Below, piece by piece: positions 49,385 to 59,761 of a stretch of DNA of 64,000 nt; position 1 is the first letter of the stretch; each line of letters opens with the position of its first letter. The DNA comes from Mycolicibacterium lacusdiani (lineage in GTDB: Bacteria; Actinomycetota; Actinomycetes; Mycobacteriales; Mycobacteriaceae): positions 164,973 to 228,972 of the forward strand of contig NZ_JAKCFC010000004.1 of the NCBI RefSeq assembly GCF_021916785.1. Direction: 5' to 3'. The notes beneath the pieces are model-generated. The model did no database searches and was not told the origin of the DNA. It saw only the letters and a list, made by a program, of their open reading frames with translations. A program made the translations under genes and the position numbers.

Positions 49385-50674
49385 TCACCCTAGACCGGCC
49401 GAGCGATGCCCCCGCGCGGTGATCGCGTGCGCGGCCAGACCCACGAGGTAGACGACGGCGCCGGTGCAGGCGAGCACGGGGGAGTGCCCGTCGTCCGGGA
49501 TCACGGCAGCCGCACCGGCGATGGCGGCGATGAACGACACCCAGAACACCGAGTCCTGCACGGTGAAGACGTGCCCACGCAGTGCGTCGTCGACGTCGAT
49601 CTGCATCGCCGTGTCCGCGCAGAGCTTGACCACCTGGCCCAGTGCGCCCAGCAGGAAGCCGCACACCGTCATCACCGGGAGCTGCAGGCCTGCGCCGCAT
49701 AGTTGCACGACGGCGGCGATTGCCAGTGCGCCGTTCGCCGTGCGGTAGCGCCCGAAGCGACGGACCACCGCGGGTGTCAGCAGCGTGGCGAGGAACGAGC
49801 CGATGCCCGTTGCGGCCACGAACAGCACCACGGTGCCGAGCCCCGCGACGTTGTGGCTGTCGCCGTGGCGCACCAGCAGCAGCACCAGCAGCGTGTTGAT
49901 GCCGAACGCGATGCGGTGCGACGCAAGCCCCGAGAGGGTGGCTGCCACGGTCGGAACCTTGGCGACGGTGCTCATGCCGTACCCCCACCCGGTCGCGACC
50001 ACGTACGCGACCGAGCCGTGGACCGCGCGGCGGGTCTTGTCGGGCCCGAGCACGTGGGGCCCGAATCGGATCGAGAGGACCAGCGCGAGTGCGACCGGCA
50101 GCGCCGCGGTGAAGATGATGACCGAGGCGCCGGTATCGCCTGCACCGAACAGCCAGCGCGGTAGCAGCATGAAGTTCGCGCCTGCGAATGCGGCCACTGC
50201 GCCGCCTGCGGTGGCGACGGAGTTCATCGACACCACCTCGGCGCGGGGCACGACGTGGGGCAGCGCAGCGGAGAGGCCCGACGAGACGAACCGGGTGAAC
50301 CCGTTGACGATCAGCGCGCCGCACAGGATCGGCACGTCGCCAGCGCCGAACGCCAGCAGTGTCGCGACGCCGAGCATGAGGACGAGTCGCACCGCGTTGG
50401 CGCCGACGAGGACCAGGCGGCGGTCCCAGCGGTCGAGCAGCGCGCCGGCGAAGGGGCCGAGCAGGGAGTACGGCAGGAACAGCACGGCGAAGGCGCCTGC
50501 GATGGCCCAAGGTTCGGCGGCGCGCTCGGGGTTGAACAGCAGCGCCCCTGCCATCGCGGCCTGGAACAGTCCGTCGCCGAATTGGCTGACGACGCGCAGT
50601 TCGAGCAGACGCCTGAACTCCGGTAGTGACCGCAGCACCTGCAGGACTGCTGCGTGCCCACGCGGGTCTGCCAC
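49385..50674 (-). CDS. MFS transporter (Rv0037c type)
   Basis: The 429-residue protein has about 12 membrane helices and the MFS loop [17 protein letters not shown] between helices 2 and 3. It belongs to the drug or siderophore exporter type; no substrate can be named. The GTG at 50674 gives [20 protein letters not shown], aligned with remembered Rv0037c; a GTG at 50752 would add 26 charged residues. Neither has a good ribosome site. It is in line with the TIGR03084-type gene, four bases before its start, and diverges from yqgE. Confidence 0.87.
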   Translation of the reverse strand: MADPRGHAAVLQVLRSLPEFRRLLELRVVSQFGDGLFQAAMAGALLFNPERAAEPWAIAGAFAVLFLPYSLLGPFAGALLDRWDRRLVLVGANAVRLVLMLGVATLLAFGAGDVPILCGALIVNGFTRFVSSGLSAALPHVVPRAEVVSMNSVATAGGAVAAFAGANFMLLPRWLFGAGDTGASVIIFTAALPVALALVLSIRFGPHVLGPDKTRRAVHGSVAYVVATGWGYGMSTVAKVPTVAATLSGLASHRIAFGINTLLVLLLVRHGDSHNVAGLGTVVLFVAATGIGSFLATLLTPAVVRRFGRYRTANGALAIAAVVQLCGAGLQLPVMTVCGFLLGALGQVVKLCADTAMQIDVDDALRGHVFTVQDSVFWVSFIAAIAGAAAVIPDDGHSPVLACTGAVVYLVGLAAHAITARGHRSAGLG

Positions 50675-50831
50675 TTTTGGTTCCGACTCCGCTCTGTCCG
50701 GTGATGGTTCGACTCGTTGGTTGGGCACCGCGTTTCGCGACTCGATCCACACTACAAATCTTTCCGCTCGGCAGCGGCGCGGCCGGTTGGAGTTCGTGAC
50801 CTCGCAGGGTTGCTGGTGACATGATGGACGG

Positions 50832-51437
50832 GTGGCGCAGTCAGACGATCCGGAGGATTACCTCGCCCCCGCATCGCATCGGGTCCGCGCGGGGACGCTT
50901 CTGCTCGCCAACACCGATCTCCTGGAACCCACGTTCCGGCGCAGCGTGATCTACGTCGTGGAGCACAACGACGGCGGCACCCTGGGCGTCGTGTTGAACC
51001 GGCCGAGCGAGACGGCGGTGTACAACGTGCTGCCCCAGTGGACGAAGCTGGCGACCAAGCCGAAGACGATGTTCGTCGGCGGCCCCGTGAAGCGTGACGC
51101 GGCGCTGTGCCTGGCCACCGTGCGCGTGGGCGTCGACGCCGCCGAGGTGCCGGGGCTGCGGCACGTGCAGGGCCGCATCGCGATGGTCGACCTCGACGCC
51201 GATCCCGACGACATCGCTCCGGCGATCGAGGGCGTCCGGATCTACGCGGGCTACTCCGGGTGGACGATCGGTCAGCTCGAGGGCGAGATCGAACGCGACG
51301 ATTGGATCGTGCTGTCGGCATTGCCGTCGGACGTCCTGGTCGAGCCGAAGGTCGACCTGTGGTCGCGGGTGCTGCGCCGTCAACCCATGCCGCTGTCGAT
51401 GCTCGCGACCCATCCGATCGACGTCAGCCGCAATTAA
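50832..51437 (+). CDS. YqgE/AlgH family protein (UPF0301)
   Basis: The 201-residue cytoplasmic protein has the family motifs [44 protein letters not shown] and [17 protein letters not shown]. The family is widespread, and its molecular role is unclear. GTG at 50832 follows ATGATGGACGG. It diverges from the MFS gene and converges closely (six bases) with a small membrane protein gene, as Rv0038 and Rv0039c do. Confidence 0.93.
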   Translation: MAQSDDPEDYLAPASHRVRAGTLLLANTDLLEPTFRRSVIYVVEHNDGGTLGVVLNRPSETAVYNVLPQWTKLATKPKTMFVGGPVKRDAALCLATVRVGVDAAEVPGLRHVQGRIAMVDLDADPDDIAPAIEGVRIYAGYSGWTIGQLEGEIERDDWIVLSALPSDVLVEPKVDLWSRVLRRQPMPLSMLATHPIDVSRN

Positions 51438-51443
51438 GCCGCG

Positions 51444-51818
51444 TCAGTTGCACGACAGCGTGCAGGATGCGCACGCGTTTCCGCAGCCGCCGGTGGCCGC
51501 GCTCGCGGCCTCGGTGCGGGCCACCGCCTTCGCCGCCTGATAGCAGCCCGCGGCGATGGTCCCGATCGCGCCGACCACGCACACCACGAGCAGCAGGACG
51601 GCGGATCCGCCAGGAGCCGCAAGTACCGCTGCCCCGCCCGCGGCGAGCATGACCGCTGCCGCGAGTTGAGTGGGTGCGACGGCCCGAAGGACACCGGCGA
51701 CCGGGTCGTTGGGCCGGGGCCGGGCCAGCAGCCACAGCCCCGCCGCGGCGAAAGCGGCCGCCGCGCTCAGGCACAGGACCGCGGCGATCAGCATGCGATC
51801 GAGGATACGAGCCACCAC
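51444..51818 (-). CDS. Small membrane protein with a cysteine-rich tail (Rv0039c type)
   Basis: The 124-residue protein has three membrane helices (about 10-31, 47-67 and 70-94) and a C-terminal tail GCGNACASCTLSCN with four cysteines in spacing C-x3-C-x2-C-x3-C. The tail could bind a metal or carry disulfides, depending on which side of the membrane it faces. It is convergent with yqgE and 39 bases downstream of the Mtc28-like gene. No function is known. Confidence 0.8.
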   Translation of the reverse strand: MVARILDRMLIAAVLCLSAAAAFAAAGLWLLARPRPNDPVAGVLRAVAPTQLAAAVMLAAGGAAVLAAPGGSAVLLLVVCVVGAIGTIAAGCYQAAKAVARTEAASAATGGCGNACASCTLSCN

Positions 51819-51857
51819 GTCGCGCCGTCGAATCCGCAGATCCCGACGGCACGCCGC

Positions 51858-52760
51858 CTAGCTGGGGATGCCCGGCAGGGGGGGCAGCGGCGGCAGACCC
51901 GGGATGCCCGGCGCCGGGGCAGGCGGCGCAGCCGGCGGCGGCACTGCCGAGCCGACCCGGAAGCCGTTGACGATCGCATCGGTCGCGTCGCCCGCGGCCA
52001 CGGACACCTGTGCGCTCGTCGTCACCGACAGCGTGACCAGGTACCGGTCGGGGCCGGACTGCGCGATGACGTGCCGGCGGGAGGTGTTCAGCGTCATGTT
52101 GTTCTGCCGGTAGGTGCCCTCGATGATCGACGACGGCATACCGCCGAAGTCAGCCATCGAGCCGTCCGTCGAGCGCCATGCCGGTAGCTGCTGGCTCTCG
52201 ATGAAGCCGTGGCTGATCGCTTCCTTCGGGTCGAAGTCGCCGAGCAGCTTGTAGACGTTGAGCGCGGCGTTCGAGGTGTACAGCCCGTCGCCGCCCAACC
52301 GGTCGGCGATCACGGCGAATGCATCGGGGACGTTCGGGTCGGGCACGTGGCTCCACCCGGCCGGCATGGGCAGCACGATGTTCAGCGCGGTGAACCCGTT
52401 GGCCACCTGCGGCTCCATGGCGACGTTCTTCGAGCGGAGGAAGTCGGCGATGGTGCCCGAGGTGGCGGGTGGGATGGTCGGCGGTGCTGGCGCGGGTGGC
52501 AACGCGGGCGACGCGAGAGCTGCGACGGGGGTGGCGGCGGGACCGGGGGCGCCAGCCGGGGCGATCGCCGGCTGCCCGGCCAGCCCGGGGGTGCCTGCCT
52601 GTACGACGACGGTCTGGGTCACCGTGGCCGGCGCGGGCACGGGGGGAAGCGGGAGGCTGGGCTCGGCTGAGGCGGTCGTGCCTGCGAAGCCGACGACGCC
52701 GGCGACGCCCACGGCGACACCTCCTGCGACGAACCCCCATCGGCGGGCAGTGGCGAACAT
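51858..52760 (-). CDS. Secreted proline-rich protein, Mtc28/LpqN-like (Rv0040c type)
   Basis: The 300-residue protein has a signal peptide (about 1-32, ending TTASAEPS), a Pro/Ala-rich stretch (about 33-105) and an LpqN/Mtc28-like domain (about 110-275) with ADFLRSKNVAMEPQVANG and LNIVLPMPAGWSHVPD, followed by a PPLPPLPG tail. ATG at 52760 gives a normal signal peptide; a GTG further upstream at 52811 is less likely. In M. tuberculosis it is an immunogenic secreted protein beside leuS. It diverges from leuS across 232 bases holding no other gene. Confidence 0.88.
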   Translation of the reverse strand: MFATARRWGFVAGGVAVGVAGVVGFAGTTASAEPSLPLPPVPAPATVTQTVVVQAGTPGLAGQPAIAPAGAPGPAATPVAALASPALPPAPAPPTIPPATSGTIADFLRSKNVAMEPQVANGFTALNIVLPMPAGWSHVPDPNVPDAFAVIADRLGGDGLYTSNAALNVYKLLGDFDPKEAISHGFIESQQLPAWRSTDGSMADFGGMPSSIIEGTYRQNNMTLNTSRRHVIAQSGPDRYLVTLSVTTSAQVSVAAGDATDAIVNGFRVGSAVPPPAAPPAPAPGIPGLPPLPPLPGIPS

Positions 52761-52992
52761 CTGACGGCGGTCCTTCCAAGAGCATTGGGGTGCGGCGGAA
52801 CCGCGGGTCACGTGTGTGGTGCTGAGCAGGCGCCGACCATATCCACGGCCGCGTCGGCGCCACTAGAGGTGAACGGCACCTGCAATCGAGCTCTCACCGG
52901 TCTGCAACGGAACCGATACCAAGCGCGGTGCCGCCATGGCGCGCGGCGGAGGGCCGGACCGCCGCCGATCCGGCACTGACTACCCTGTTCAC

Positions 52993-55875
52993 GTGACTGA
53001 CCGGCCCGTCGACGACCATTCCGACACCCCGAGGCACCGCTACACGGCGGAACTCGCGGGTGCGATCGAGCGCGACTGGCAGGAGACGTGGGCGCAGCGG
53101 GGCACCTTCCACGTGCCGAACCCCGTCGGCAGCCTGGCGCCGACCGACGGCTCGACCGTGCCCGCCGACAAGATGTTCGTGCAGGACATGTTCCCGTACC
53201 CGTCGGGCGAGGGGCTGCACGTCGGCCACCCGCTGGGGTACATCGCCACCGACGTCTACGCGCGCTACTTCCGCATGACGGGTCGCAACGTCCTGCATGC
53301 CTTGGGGTTCGACGCGTTCGGCCTGCCCGCCGAGCAGTACGCCGTGCAGACCGGGACGCATCCGCGCACCCGCACCGAGGCGAACATCGTCAACTTCCGT
53401 CGCCAGCTGGGCCGCCTCGGCCTCGGCCATGACGCCCGGCGCAGCTTCGCCACCACCGACGTCGACTTCTACGAGTGGACGCAGTGGATCTTCCTGCAGA
53501 TCTTCAACGCCTGGTTCGACCCGGCCGTTCAGAAGGCCCGGCCGATCGACGAATTGATCGCCGAGTTCGAGTCCGGGGCGCGCACCCTCGACGACGGCCG
53601 GGCGTGGTCGGACCTGTCGGCGGGGGAACGGCGCGACGTCGTCGACTCCTTCCGGCTGGTCTACCGCGCCGACTCGATGGTGAACTGGTGCCCTGGGTTG
53701 GGCACCGTGCTCGCCAACGAGGAGGTCACCTCCGAGGGGCGCAGCGACCGCGGCAACTTCCCGGTGTTCCGGAAGCGGTTGCGGCAGTGGATGATGCGAA
53801 TCACCGCGTACTCCGACCGGCTGCTCGAGGATCTCGACGTGCTGGACTGGCCGGACAAGGTCAAGGCCATGCAGCGCAACTGGATCGGCCGCTCGGTGGG
53901 CGCGCAGGTCCGGTTCGCGACCGATGCCGGCGACGTCGAGGTCTTCACGACCCGGCCCGACACCCTGTTCGGCGCGACGTACGTCGTGCTGGCACCCGAG
54001 CACGAGCTGGTCGACGCCCTGGTGGCCAACCGGGGCGAGCGAAGCGACGGGGGGTCGGACCAGTGGCCCGACCGGACCGACGAGCGCTGGACCTACGGTG
54101 CGGCAACACCGGCCGAGGCGGTGGCGAGTTACCGCACGGCGATCGCCGCCAAGTCGGATCTGGAGCGCCAGGAGAACAAGACCAAGACCGGTGTGTTCCT
54201 GGGGGCGTATGCCACCAATCCGGTGAACGGCGAACGCGTTCCGGTGTTCATCGCCGACTACGTGCTGGCGGGTTACGGCACCGGCGCGATCATGGCGGTG
54301 CCCGGGCACGACCAGCGTGACTGGGAATTCGCATCGCAGTTCGGTTTGCCGATCGTGCAGGTCATTTCGGGTGGGGACGTCGACGAGTCCGCGTACAACG
54401 GCGACGGCACCTTGATCAACTCGGGCGATCTGGACGGCCTGAGCATCGCGTCGGCCAAGGAGGCCGTGATCAACCGGCTCGAGGCCGACGGCCACGGCCG
54501 GGCGCGCGTCGAGTACAAGCTGCGCGACTGGCTGTTCGCCCGACAGCGGTACTGGGGCGAGCCGTTCCCGATCGTCTACGACGCCGACGGCCGAGCCCAC
54601 CCGTTGCCGAATTCGGCTCTGCCGGTCGAACTTCCGGACGTGCCCGACTACGCGCCCGTGCAGTTCGACCCGGATGACGCCGATAGCGAGCCGTCCCCGC
54701 CGCTGGGCAAGGCCACCGAGTGGGTGAACGTCGAACTCGACCTCGGCGACGGCCTGCAGAGCTACACCCGCGACACCAACGTCATGCCGCAGTGGGCAGG
54801 CAGCTCCTGGTACGAGCTGCGCTACGCCGATCCGCACAACTCGGAGACGTTCTGCGCCAAGGAGAACGAGGCGTACTGGATGGGTCCGCGGCCGGCCGAG
54901 CACGGCGCAGGCGATCCCGGCGGCGTCGACCTCTACGTTGGCGGTGTCGAGCACGCCGTGCTGCACCTGCTGTACTCGCGGTTCTGGCACAAGGTGCTCT
55001 ACGACCTCGGGCACGTGAGTTCCCGCGAGCCGTACCGCCGCCTGGTCAACCAGGGGTACATCCAGGCGTTCGCCTACACCGACTCGCGCGGCTCGTACGT
55101 CGAGGCGGCGAAGGTGGTCGAGCGCGACGGGAAGTTCTACTACCCCGGCGACGATGGGGAGATCGAGGTCTTCCAGGAGTTCGGCAAGATCGGCAAGAGC
55201 CTGAAGAACTCGGTGTCACCCGACGAGATCTGCGACGGCTACGGCGCGGACACGTTGCGCGTCTACGAGATGTCGATGGGTCCGCTGGAGGCGTCGCGGC
55301 CGTGGGCCACGAAGGACGTGGTCGGTGCCTACCGCTTCCTGCAGCGGGTGTGGCGCGTGGTGGTCGACGAGGAGTCGGGCGCCGAGCGGGTCGACGAGCA
55401 CTCCGCAATCAACGACGCGACCCTGCGGCTGCTGCACCGCACCATCGCCGGTGTCTCGGAAGACTATGCGGCGCTGCGCAACAACACGGCGGCGGCGAAG
55501 CTGATCGAGTACACCAACCACCTGACAAAGGAAGGCGTCACCGCGCGCGCGGCCGTCGAGCCGCTGGTGTTGATGGTGGCGCCGCTGGCGCCGCACCTCG
55601 CCGAGGAGCTGTGGAAGCGGCTGGGCCACGACACCTCGCTGGCGCACGGTCCGTTCCCGCAGGCAGACCCGGCGTTCCTCGTCGAGGACACCGTCGAGTA
55701 CCCGGTGCAGGTCAACGGCAAGGTGCGCGGCCGGATCACCGTGGCCGCCGACGCCGATGCCGACGTGCTCGAGGCGGCGGCCCTGGCCGAGGAGAAGGTG
55801 GCGGCGTTCCTGGCCGGTGCCAAGCCGAAGAAGGTCATCGTGGTGGCCGGGCGCCTGGTCAACATCGTCGTCTAA
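52993..55875 (+). CDS. leuS: Leucyl-tRNA synthetase
   Basis: LeuRS charges tRNA-Leu and edits misactivated amino acids. The 960-residue class I enzyme has the HIGH-type HVGHPLGY (about 75), an editing domain (about 270-480), [18 protein letters not shown] and the KMSKS-type KIGKS (about 735). GTG at 52993 gives [17 protein letters not shown]. Residues about 345-362 ([18 protein letters not shown]) form an expanded loop coded by gagcgaagcgac-type repeat DNA, apparently absent from M. tuberculosis LeuS. Confidence 0.97.
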   Translation: MTDRPVDDHSDTPRHRYTAELAGAIERDWQETWAQRGTFHVPNPVGSLAPTDGSTVPADKMFVQDMFPYPSGEGLHVGHPLGYIATDVYARYFRMTGRNVLHALGFDAFGLPAEQYAVQTGTHPRTRTEANIVNFRRQLGRLGLGHDARRSFATTDVDFYEWTQWIFLQIFNAWFDPAVQKARPIDELIAEFESGARTLDDGRAWSDLSAGERRDVVDSFRLVYRADSMVNWCPGLGTVLANEEVTSEGRSDRGNFPVFRKRLRQWMMRITAYSDRLLEDLDVLDWPDKVKAMQRNWIGRSVGAQVRFATDAGDVEVFTTRPDTLFGATYVVLAPEHELVDALVANRGERSDGGSDQWPDRTDERWTYGAATPAEAVASYRTAIAAKSDLERQENKTKTGVFLGAYATNPVNGERVPVFIADYVLAGYGTGAIMAVPGHDQRDWEFASQFGLPIVQVISGGDVDESAYNGDGTLINSGDLDGLSIASAKEAVINRLEADGHGRARVEYKLRDWLFARQRYWGEPFPIVYDADGRAHPLPNSALPVELPDVPDYAPVQFDPDDADSEPSPPLGKATEWVNVELDLGDGLQSYTRDTNVMPQWAGSSWYELRYADPHNSETFCAKENEAYWMGPRPAEHGAGDPGGVDLYVGGVEHAVLHLLYSRFWHKVLYDLGHVSSREPYRRLVNQGYIQAFAYTDSRGSYVEAAKVVERDGKFYYPGDDGEIEVFQEFGKIGKSLKNSVSPDEICDGYGADTLRVYEMSMGPLEASRPWATKDVVGAYRFLQRVWRVVVDEESGAERVDEHSAINDATLRLLHRTIAGVSEDYAALRNNTAAAKLIEYTNHLTKEGVTARAAVEPLVLMVAPLAPHLAEELWKRLGHDTSLAHGPFPQADPAFLVEDTVEYPVQVNGKVRGRITVAADADADVLEAAALAEEKVAAFLAGAKPKKVIVVAGRLVNIVV

Positions 55876-55883
55876 CCGGCGAT

Positions 55884-55926
55884 TTCGGCGCGCTTTCCCG
55901 CGGTCACCGCGGATGAGCGCGCCGAA
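55884..55926. terminator. Bidirectional terminator between leuS and the amidase gene
   Basis: An 11-base stem (TTCGGCGCGCT at 55884-55894, complement at 55916-55926) encloses a second hairpin, CCGCGG-tca-CCGCGG at 55898-55912. It fills the gap between the two convergent genes and should stop both transcripts. Confidence 0.75.
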
Positions 55927-55927
55927 G

Positions 55928-57610
55928 TCACGGCAGGGGCGGGGCGAGCGGCGGGGGAATGCGCCGGGAACCCAGCGCCTCGAACGCCGCCGCGTACCCG
56001 AGCAGCGCAACGTCGTCGTACGCCTGGCCTGCGAACGTCAGCCCGACGGGCATGCCGATGTCGGCCATCGTGCCCATCGGCACGGTGACCGTCGGGATGC
56101 CGAGGTGACGAATGGCCAAGTTGCCGTTCGCAACCCACACGCCGTTGCGCCACCCCAGGTCGGCGGATGCCGGGTTGACGTCCATGTCCGACGGTCCCAC
56201 GTCGGCGACGGCAGGGAAGATCACCGCATCCAGTCCGAGACCCGTCATCCAGTCCTCGAGGTCGATGCGGCGCGTCTCCTCGAGTCCGCGGAGACCGTCG
56301 GCGAGGTGCGGTATGTCGGCGAGTGATTCGACGGGGTGTTCCCGCAGGAATGCGGGGTGTTCATTGATGTCGTCGTCGAAGCCGGTGTAGCGGTCGGGGA
56401 GCGCGCCAGGCGGATGCGGGAAGATGCGGCTGCCGTCGACGTCGGCGAGCCGGGACAGCGCGGGATCGCCGTTGGCACGCAGGAAGTCGTCCCACGCCCA
56501 CGCCGAGAGGTCCCAGATCTCGCGGCGCAGGTAGTCCGGGCTCACCAGCCCGCGAGTGCCAACCGTTGGCGCACCGGCGCGGTCGCCCTCGTAGTTGGTG
56601 ACGACGGGAAAGTCGACTCCGACCACCCGAGCACCGGCGGCCTCCAGGTCGCGGCGGGCCGACTCGAACAGCTCCAGCACCGACGGCCGGGTCTCGATGC
56701 GCGTGCCGGTCGGACCGCCGATCCCGGTGGCGCCCACGCCCGCATCGGGGTCGGCGTTGACGTACATCCGCGGCACGCCGAGGGTCAGCCCAGATAGGCT
56801 CCCCGCCACCCCGCGGAACATCGGCGGCCGCAACTCGTCGACGCTGGGTATCGGCACCCAGTCCTGGGTACGCCAGAAGTCGCCCCGCACATCGTGATCG
56901 GGTACGACGACGACGTCGAGCACCTCGAGCAGGTCGGCCATCGAGCGGGTGTGCGGGACCACGACGTCCATCGTCGGCACCAGCGGCCAACCGCCCCGGG
57001 TCGAGATCACCCCGCGCGACGGCGTGTAGGCGCACAGCGCGTTGTTCGACGCGGGGCCGCGCCCCGACGACCACGTCTCCTCGCCGATCCCGAACGCGCA
57101 CAACGACGCCGCGGTGGCCGTGCCGGAACCGTTCGACGATCCGGACGCGAACGGCGCAGTGAGAAACGCTGCGTTGTAGGCACTCTCGGCCCGGCCGTAG
57201 TGGCCGCGCTGCATGCCGCCGTTCGCCATCGGCGGCATGTTGGTCAGGCCGATGAGCACGGCACCGCCGGCTCGCAACCGCTCCACCACGAACGAGTCGC
57301 GCCGAGCGACCAGGTCGGCAAACGCCGGGCTGCCCGCTGCGGCGGTGAGTCCGCGAGCGAGGTAGCTGTCCTTGACGGTGTACGGAATGCCGTCGAGTGG
57401 GCCGAGGACGGATCCGGCGGCGCGGCGGGCGTCGGAGGCTTTTGCGTCGGCGCGGGCTGCGGGGTTGACGACGACGATCGAGTTGAGTTGGCCGTCATAG
57501 GCCGCGATGCGGTCGAGGTACGCCTCGAGCAGTGCGACCGCCGACGTCCGGCCGTCCTCGAGCGCAGCGCGCAGTTCGGCGATCGACGCCTCGCACACCT
57601 GGATCGTCAT
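55928..57610 (-). CDS. Amidase signature family hydrolase
   Basis: The 560-residue protein is a Ser-cisSer-Lys amidase. The catalytic Lys is in GIPYTVKDSYL (about 80-90), the cis-Ser in FASGSSNGSGTATA (about 155-168), and the nucleophile in EETWSSGRGPAS (about 178-189). The glycine-rich loop departs from the usual GGSSGGS, so the substrate class is uncertain. It could act on amides, nitrile-derived amides or small peptides. It ends against the leuS terminator and lies six bases after the SDR gene, suggesting co-transcription. Confidence 0.88.
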   Translation of the reverse strand: MTIQVCEASIAELRAALEDGRTSAVALLEAYLDRIAAYDGQLNSIVVVNPAARADAKASDARRAAGSVLGPLDGIPYTVKDSYLARGLTAAAGSPAFADLVARRDSFVVERLRAGGAVLIGLTNMPPMANGGMQRGHYGRAESAYNAAFLTAPFASGSSNGSGTATAASLCAFGIGEETWSSGRGPASNNALCAYTPSRGVISTRGGWPLVPTMDVVVPHTRSMADLLEVLDVVVVPDHDVRGDFWRTQDWVPIPSVDELRPPMFRGVAGSLSGLTLGVPRMYVNADPDAGVGATGIGGPTGTRIETRPSVLELFESARRDLEAAGARVVGVDFPVVTNYEGDRAGAPTVGTRGLVSPDYLRREIWDLSAWAWDDFLRANGDPALSRLADVDGSRIFPHPPGALPDRYTGFDDDINEHPAFLREHPVESLADIPHLADGLRGLEETRRIDLEDWMTGLGLDAVIFPAVADVGPSDMDVNPASADLGWRNGVWVANGNLAIRHLGIPTVTVPMGTMADIGMPVGLTFAGQAYDDVALLGYAAAFEALGSRRIPPPLAPPLP

Positions 57611-57616
57611 GGCGCC

Positions 57617-58348
57617 CTACCGCGGCCGGATGATGACTTCGTGGACGTGCGCGTCGGGCGGGGTGGCCACCGCCTGTGCGACCGCCGCTGCCACGGTGTC
57701 GGCGCGCAGGAACTGCTCGGGCACGTAGTCCCGTTCCTCGTAGGCGATGAGGTCGCGCTGCATGTCGGTGTCGATCCGGCCGGGATGGATCGAGGTGACG
57801 CGTAGGTCCCGCTCGTCGGCGCGCAGCGAGTCCGCGAACGACCGCAGCGCGAACTTGCTCGCCGAGTAGGACGCCAACCCGGGTGAGGCGTTGATGCCGG
57901 AGCCCGAGTTGATGAACACGACCTGCCCGCGTGCGGCCCGTAGCGCGGGCAGCAGCGCCAGCGTGAGGGCCACCGCGCCGACGACGTTGACCTCGAGCGT
58001 GGCCCGCCACTGCTCGGGGATGGTTTCGGCCACGCGCCCGGGGTACGCGACGCCGGCGTTGTGGATCAGCACGTCGAGTTCGGCGATCGGCTCGACCACG
58101 GTCTCGACGTCGCCGGTGTCGGCCAGGTCGATCGGCCACGTCGTCGCGCCGTACAGCTCGGCGACCTCGTCGAGCCGACGCGACGGCCGGCCCGCCAGGA
58201 ACAGGGTGTGAGTGGGGGCGAGGGCGGCGGCGATGGCCTTGCCAAGGCCGGCCGAAGCACCCGTGATCATCGCGGTTCGGGTCTGTTCTTCGCGCGAGCG
58301 CTCATCAGATCTGGTCTGTTCTTCGCGCGAGCGCTCATCACCAGGCAC
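57617..58348 (-). CDS. Short-chain dehydrogenase/reductase with a duplicated N-terminal tag
   Basis: The protein has the SDR cofactor motif TGASAGLG, HNAGVAYPG, the catalytic Ser in FINSGSG and YSASK. Its specificity is unknown. ATG at 58270 would cut into the first beta strand (RTAMITG), so the start must be upstream; GTG at 58348 is the only in-frame candidate nearby and gives 243 residues. That adds two copies of DERSREEQTR, coded by a 33-base tandem repeat. It lies six bases before the amidase gene and diverges from ggH. Confidence 0.85.
   Translation of the reverse strand: MPGDERSREEQTRSDERSREEQTRTAMITGASAGLGKAIAAALAPTHTLFLAGRPSRRLDEVAELYGATTWPIDLADTGDVETVVEPIAELDVLIHNAGVAYPGRVAETIPEQWRATLEVNVVGAVALTLALLPALRAARGQVVFINSGSGINASPGLASYSASKFALRSFADSLRADERDLRVTSIHPGRIDTDMQRDLIAYEERDYVPEQFLRADTVAAAVAQAVATPPDAHVHEVIIRPR
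58280..58340. repeat. 33-base-period tandem repeat at the SDR start
   Basis: Identical 28-base copies at 58280-58307 and 58313-58340 are separated by gatct. On the minus strand each codes DERSREEQT in frame with the SDR. The core tcgcgcgagcgctc is also in the 30-base repeat at 22741-22800, which codes DERSREEH. Confidence 0.9.
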
Positions 58349-58405
58349 GGCCGCAACGTTACCGAGTTCTGCAAGCCTCGCCGTCCCGTCGCATGATTGA
58401 CGGCG

Positions 58406-59746
58406 ATGCCCCCCGATCCGACGTTCGCGCCCACCCAGCTCGCGGCCCGCGCCGCCTATCTGCTGCGCGGCAACGACCTGGGCACCATGACGACTGCCGC
58501 CCCGCTGCTCTACCCGCACATGTGGAGTTGGGACGCCGCGTTCGTGGCGATCGGGCTGGCGCCGCTGAGCGTCGAGCGGGCCGTCGTCGAACTCGACACC
58601 CTGCTCTCTGCGCAGTGGCACAACGGCATGATTCCGCACATCGTCTTCGCCAACGGCGTCGACGGATACTTCCCCGGGCCTGCGCGCTGGGCGTGCGCGT
58701 CGCTGACGCCCAACGCCCCGTCGAACCGCCACACCTCCGGCATCACCCAGCCGCCGGTGCACGCGATCGCGGTGCAGCGCATCCTCGATAACGCCCGCAC
58801 CCGCGGCCGCTCGACCAGGGCGGTGGCCGAGTCGTTCCTCGACCGGCGCTGGTCTGATCTGGTGCGCTGGCACCGTTGGCTGGCCGAGGCGAGGGACCCG
58901 AACGAGCGCGGCAGGGTGACGCTGTACCACGGGTGGGAGTCCGGGATGGACAACTCGCCGCGCTGGGACAGCTCGTACGCCAACGTCGTCCCCGGCGACG
59001 TGCCGCCGTACGAGCGCGAGGACAACAAGGTCAACACCGACGCCAGCCAGCGGCCGTCGGATCTCGAGTACGACCGCTACCTGTGGCTGCTCGAGGAGAT
59101 GAAGTCGGCGCGCTACGACGACCTGCTGCTGCCGAAGGTCATGAGCTTCGCGGTGGAGGACGTCTTCGTCTCGGCGATCCTGTCGGTGGCGTGCACCGTG
59201 CTCGCCGAGATCGGCGAGGACTACAAGCGCCCGCACGCCGACGTCCGCGACCTGTACGCGTGGGCCGAACGGTTCCGGATGGGCGTCGTCGAGGCATCCG
59301 ATCAACGCACTGGTGCCGCAAGGGATTACGACACCCGCACCGAGAAGTGGATCCAGACCGAGACCGTCGCGCAGTTCGCCCCGCTGCTCTGCGGTGGACT
59401 GCCGCACGACCGGGAACGCGCGCTGCTGCGCCTGCTCGAAGGCCCACGGTTCTGCGGACATCCGGATCTGGAGTACGGCCTCATCCCGTCGACGTCACCG
59501 GTGTCGCGGGACTTCCGCGCGCGCGAGTACTGGCGCGGCCCGGTGTGGCCGGTCGTGGGCTGGCTGTTCTCGTGGTGCTTCGCGCGACGCGGGTGGGCCG
59601 AACGGGCGGCGGTGCTCCGCCGCGAAGGGCTGCGCCAAGCCAGTGACGGCACGTTCGCCGAATACTACGAGCCGTTCACCGGTGAGCCGCTGGGCAGCAT
59701 GCAGCAGTCGTGGACGGCGGCTGCGGTACTGGACTGGTTGGGCTGA
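58406..59746 (+). CDS. ggH: Glucosylglycerate hydrolase (GH63)
   Basis: GgH hydrolyses glucosylglycerate, a solute stored during nitrogen limitation in rapidly growing mycobacteria, to glucose and glycerate. The 446-residue product equals the length of the characterised M. hassiacum enzyme as I recall it and shares MTTAAPLLYPHMWSWDAAF and GSMQQSWTAAAVLDWLG. The known general acid Asp182 (SGMDNSPRWD) and general base Glu419 (AEYYEPFTGEP) fall at exactly those numbers here. ATG at 58406 is chosen for this length. It diverges from the SDR gene across 57 bases. Confidence 0.94.
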   Translation: MPPDPTFAPTQLAARAAYLLRGNDLGTMTTAAPLLYPHMWSWDAAFVAIGLAPLSVERAVVELDTLLSAQWHNGMIPHIVFANGVDGYFPGPARWACASLTPNAPSNRHTSGITQPPVHAIAVQRILDNARTRGRSTRAVAESFLDRRWSDLVRWHRWLAEARDPNERGRVTLYHGWESGMDNSPRWDSSYANVVPGDVPPYEREDNKVNTDASQRPSDLEYDRYLWLLEEMKSARYDDLLLPKVMSFAVEDVFVSAILSVACTVLAEIGEDYKRPHADVRDLYAWAERFRMGVVEASDQRTGAARDYDTRTEKWIQTETVAQFAPLLCGGLPHDRERALLRLLEGPRFCGHPDLEYGLIPSTSPVSRDFRAREYWRGPVWPVVGWLFSWCFARRGWAERAAVLRREGLRQASDGTFAEYYEPFTGEPLGSMQQSWTAAAVLDWLG

Positions 59747-59761
59747 GCGAGGATTCGAGCG

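Noticed and set aside
52894-55014. 706-codon minus-strand open frame opposite leuS
   Set aside because: It is antisense to the certain leuS gene and has shadow-type composition and no ribosome site.
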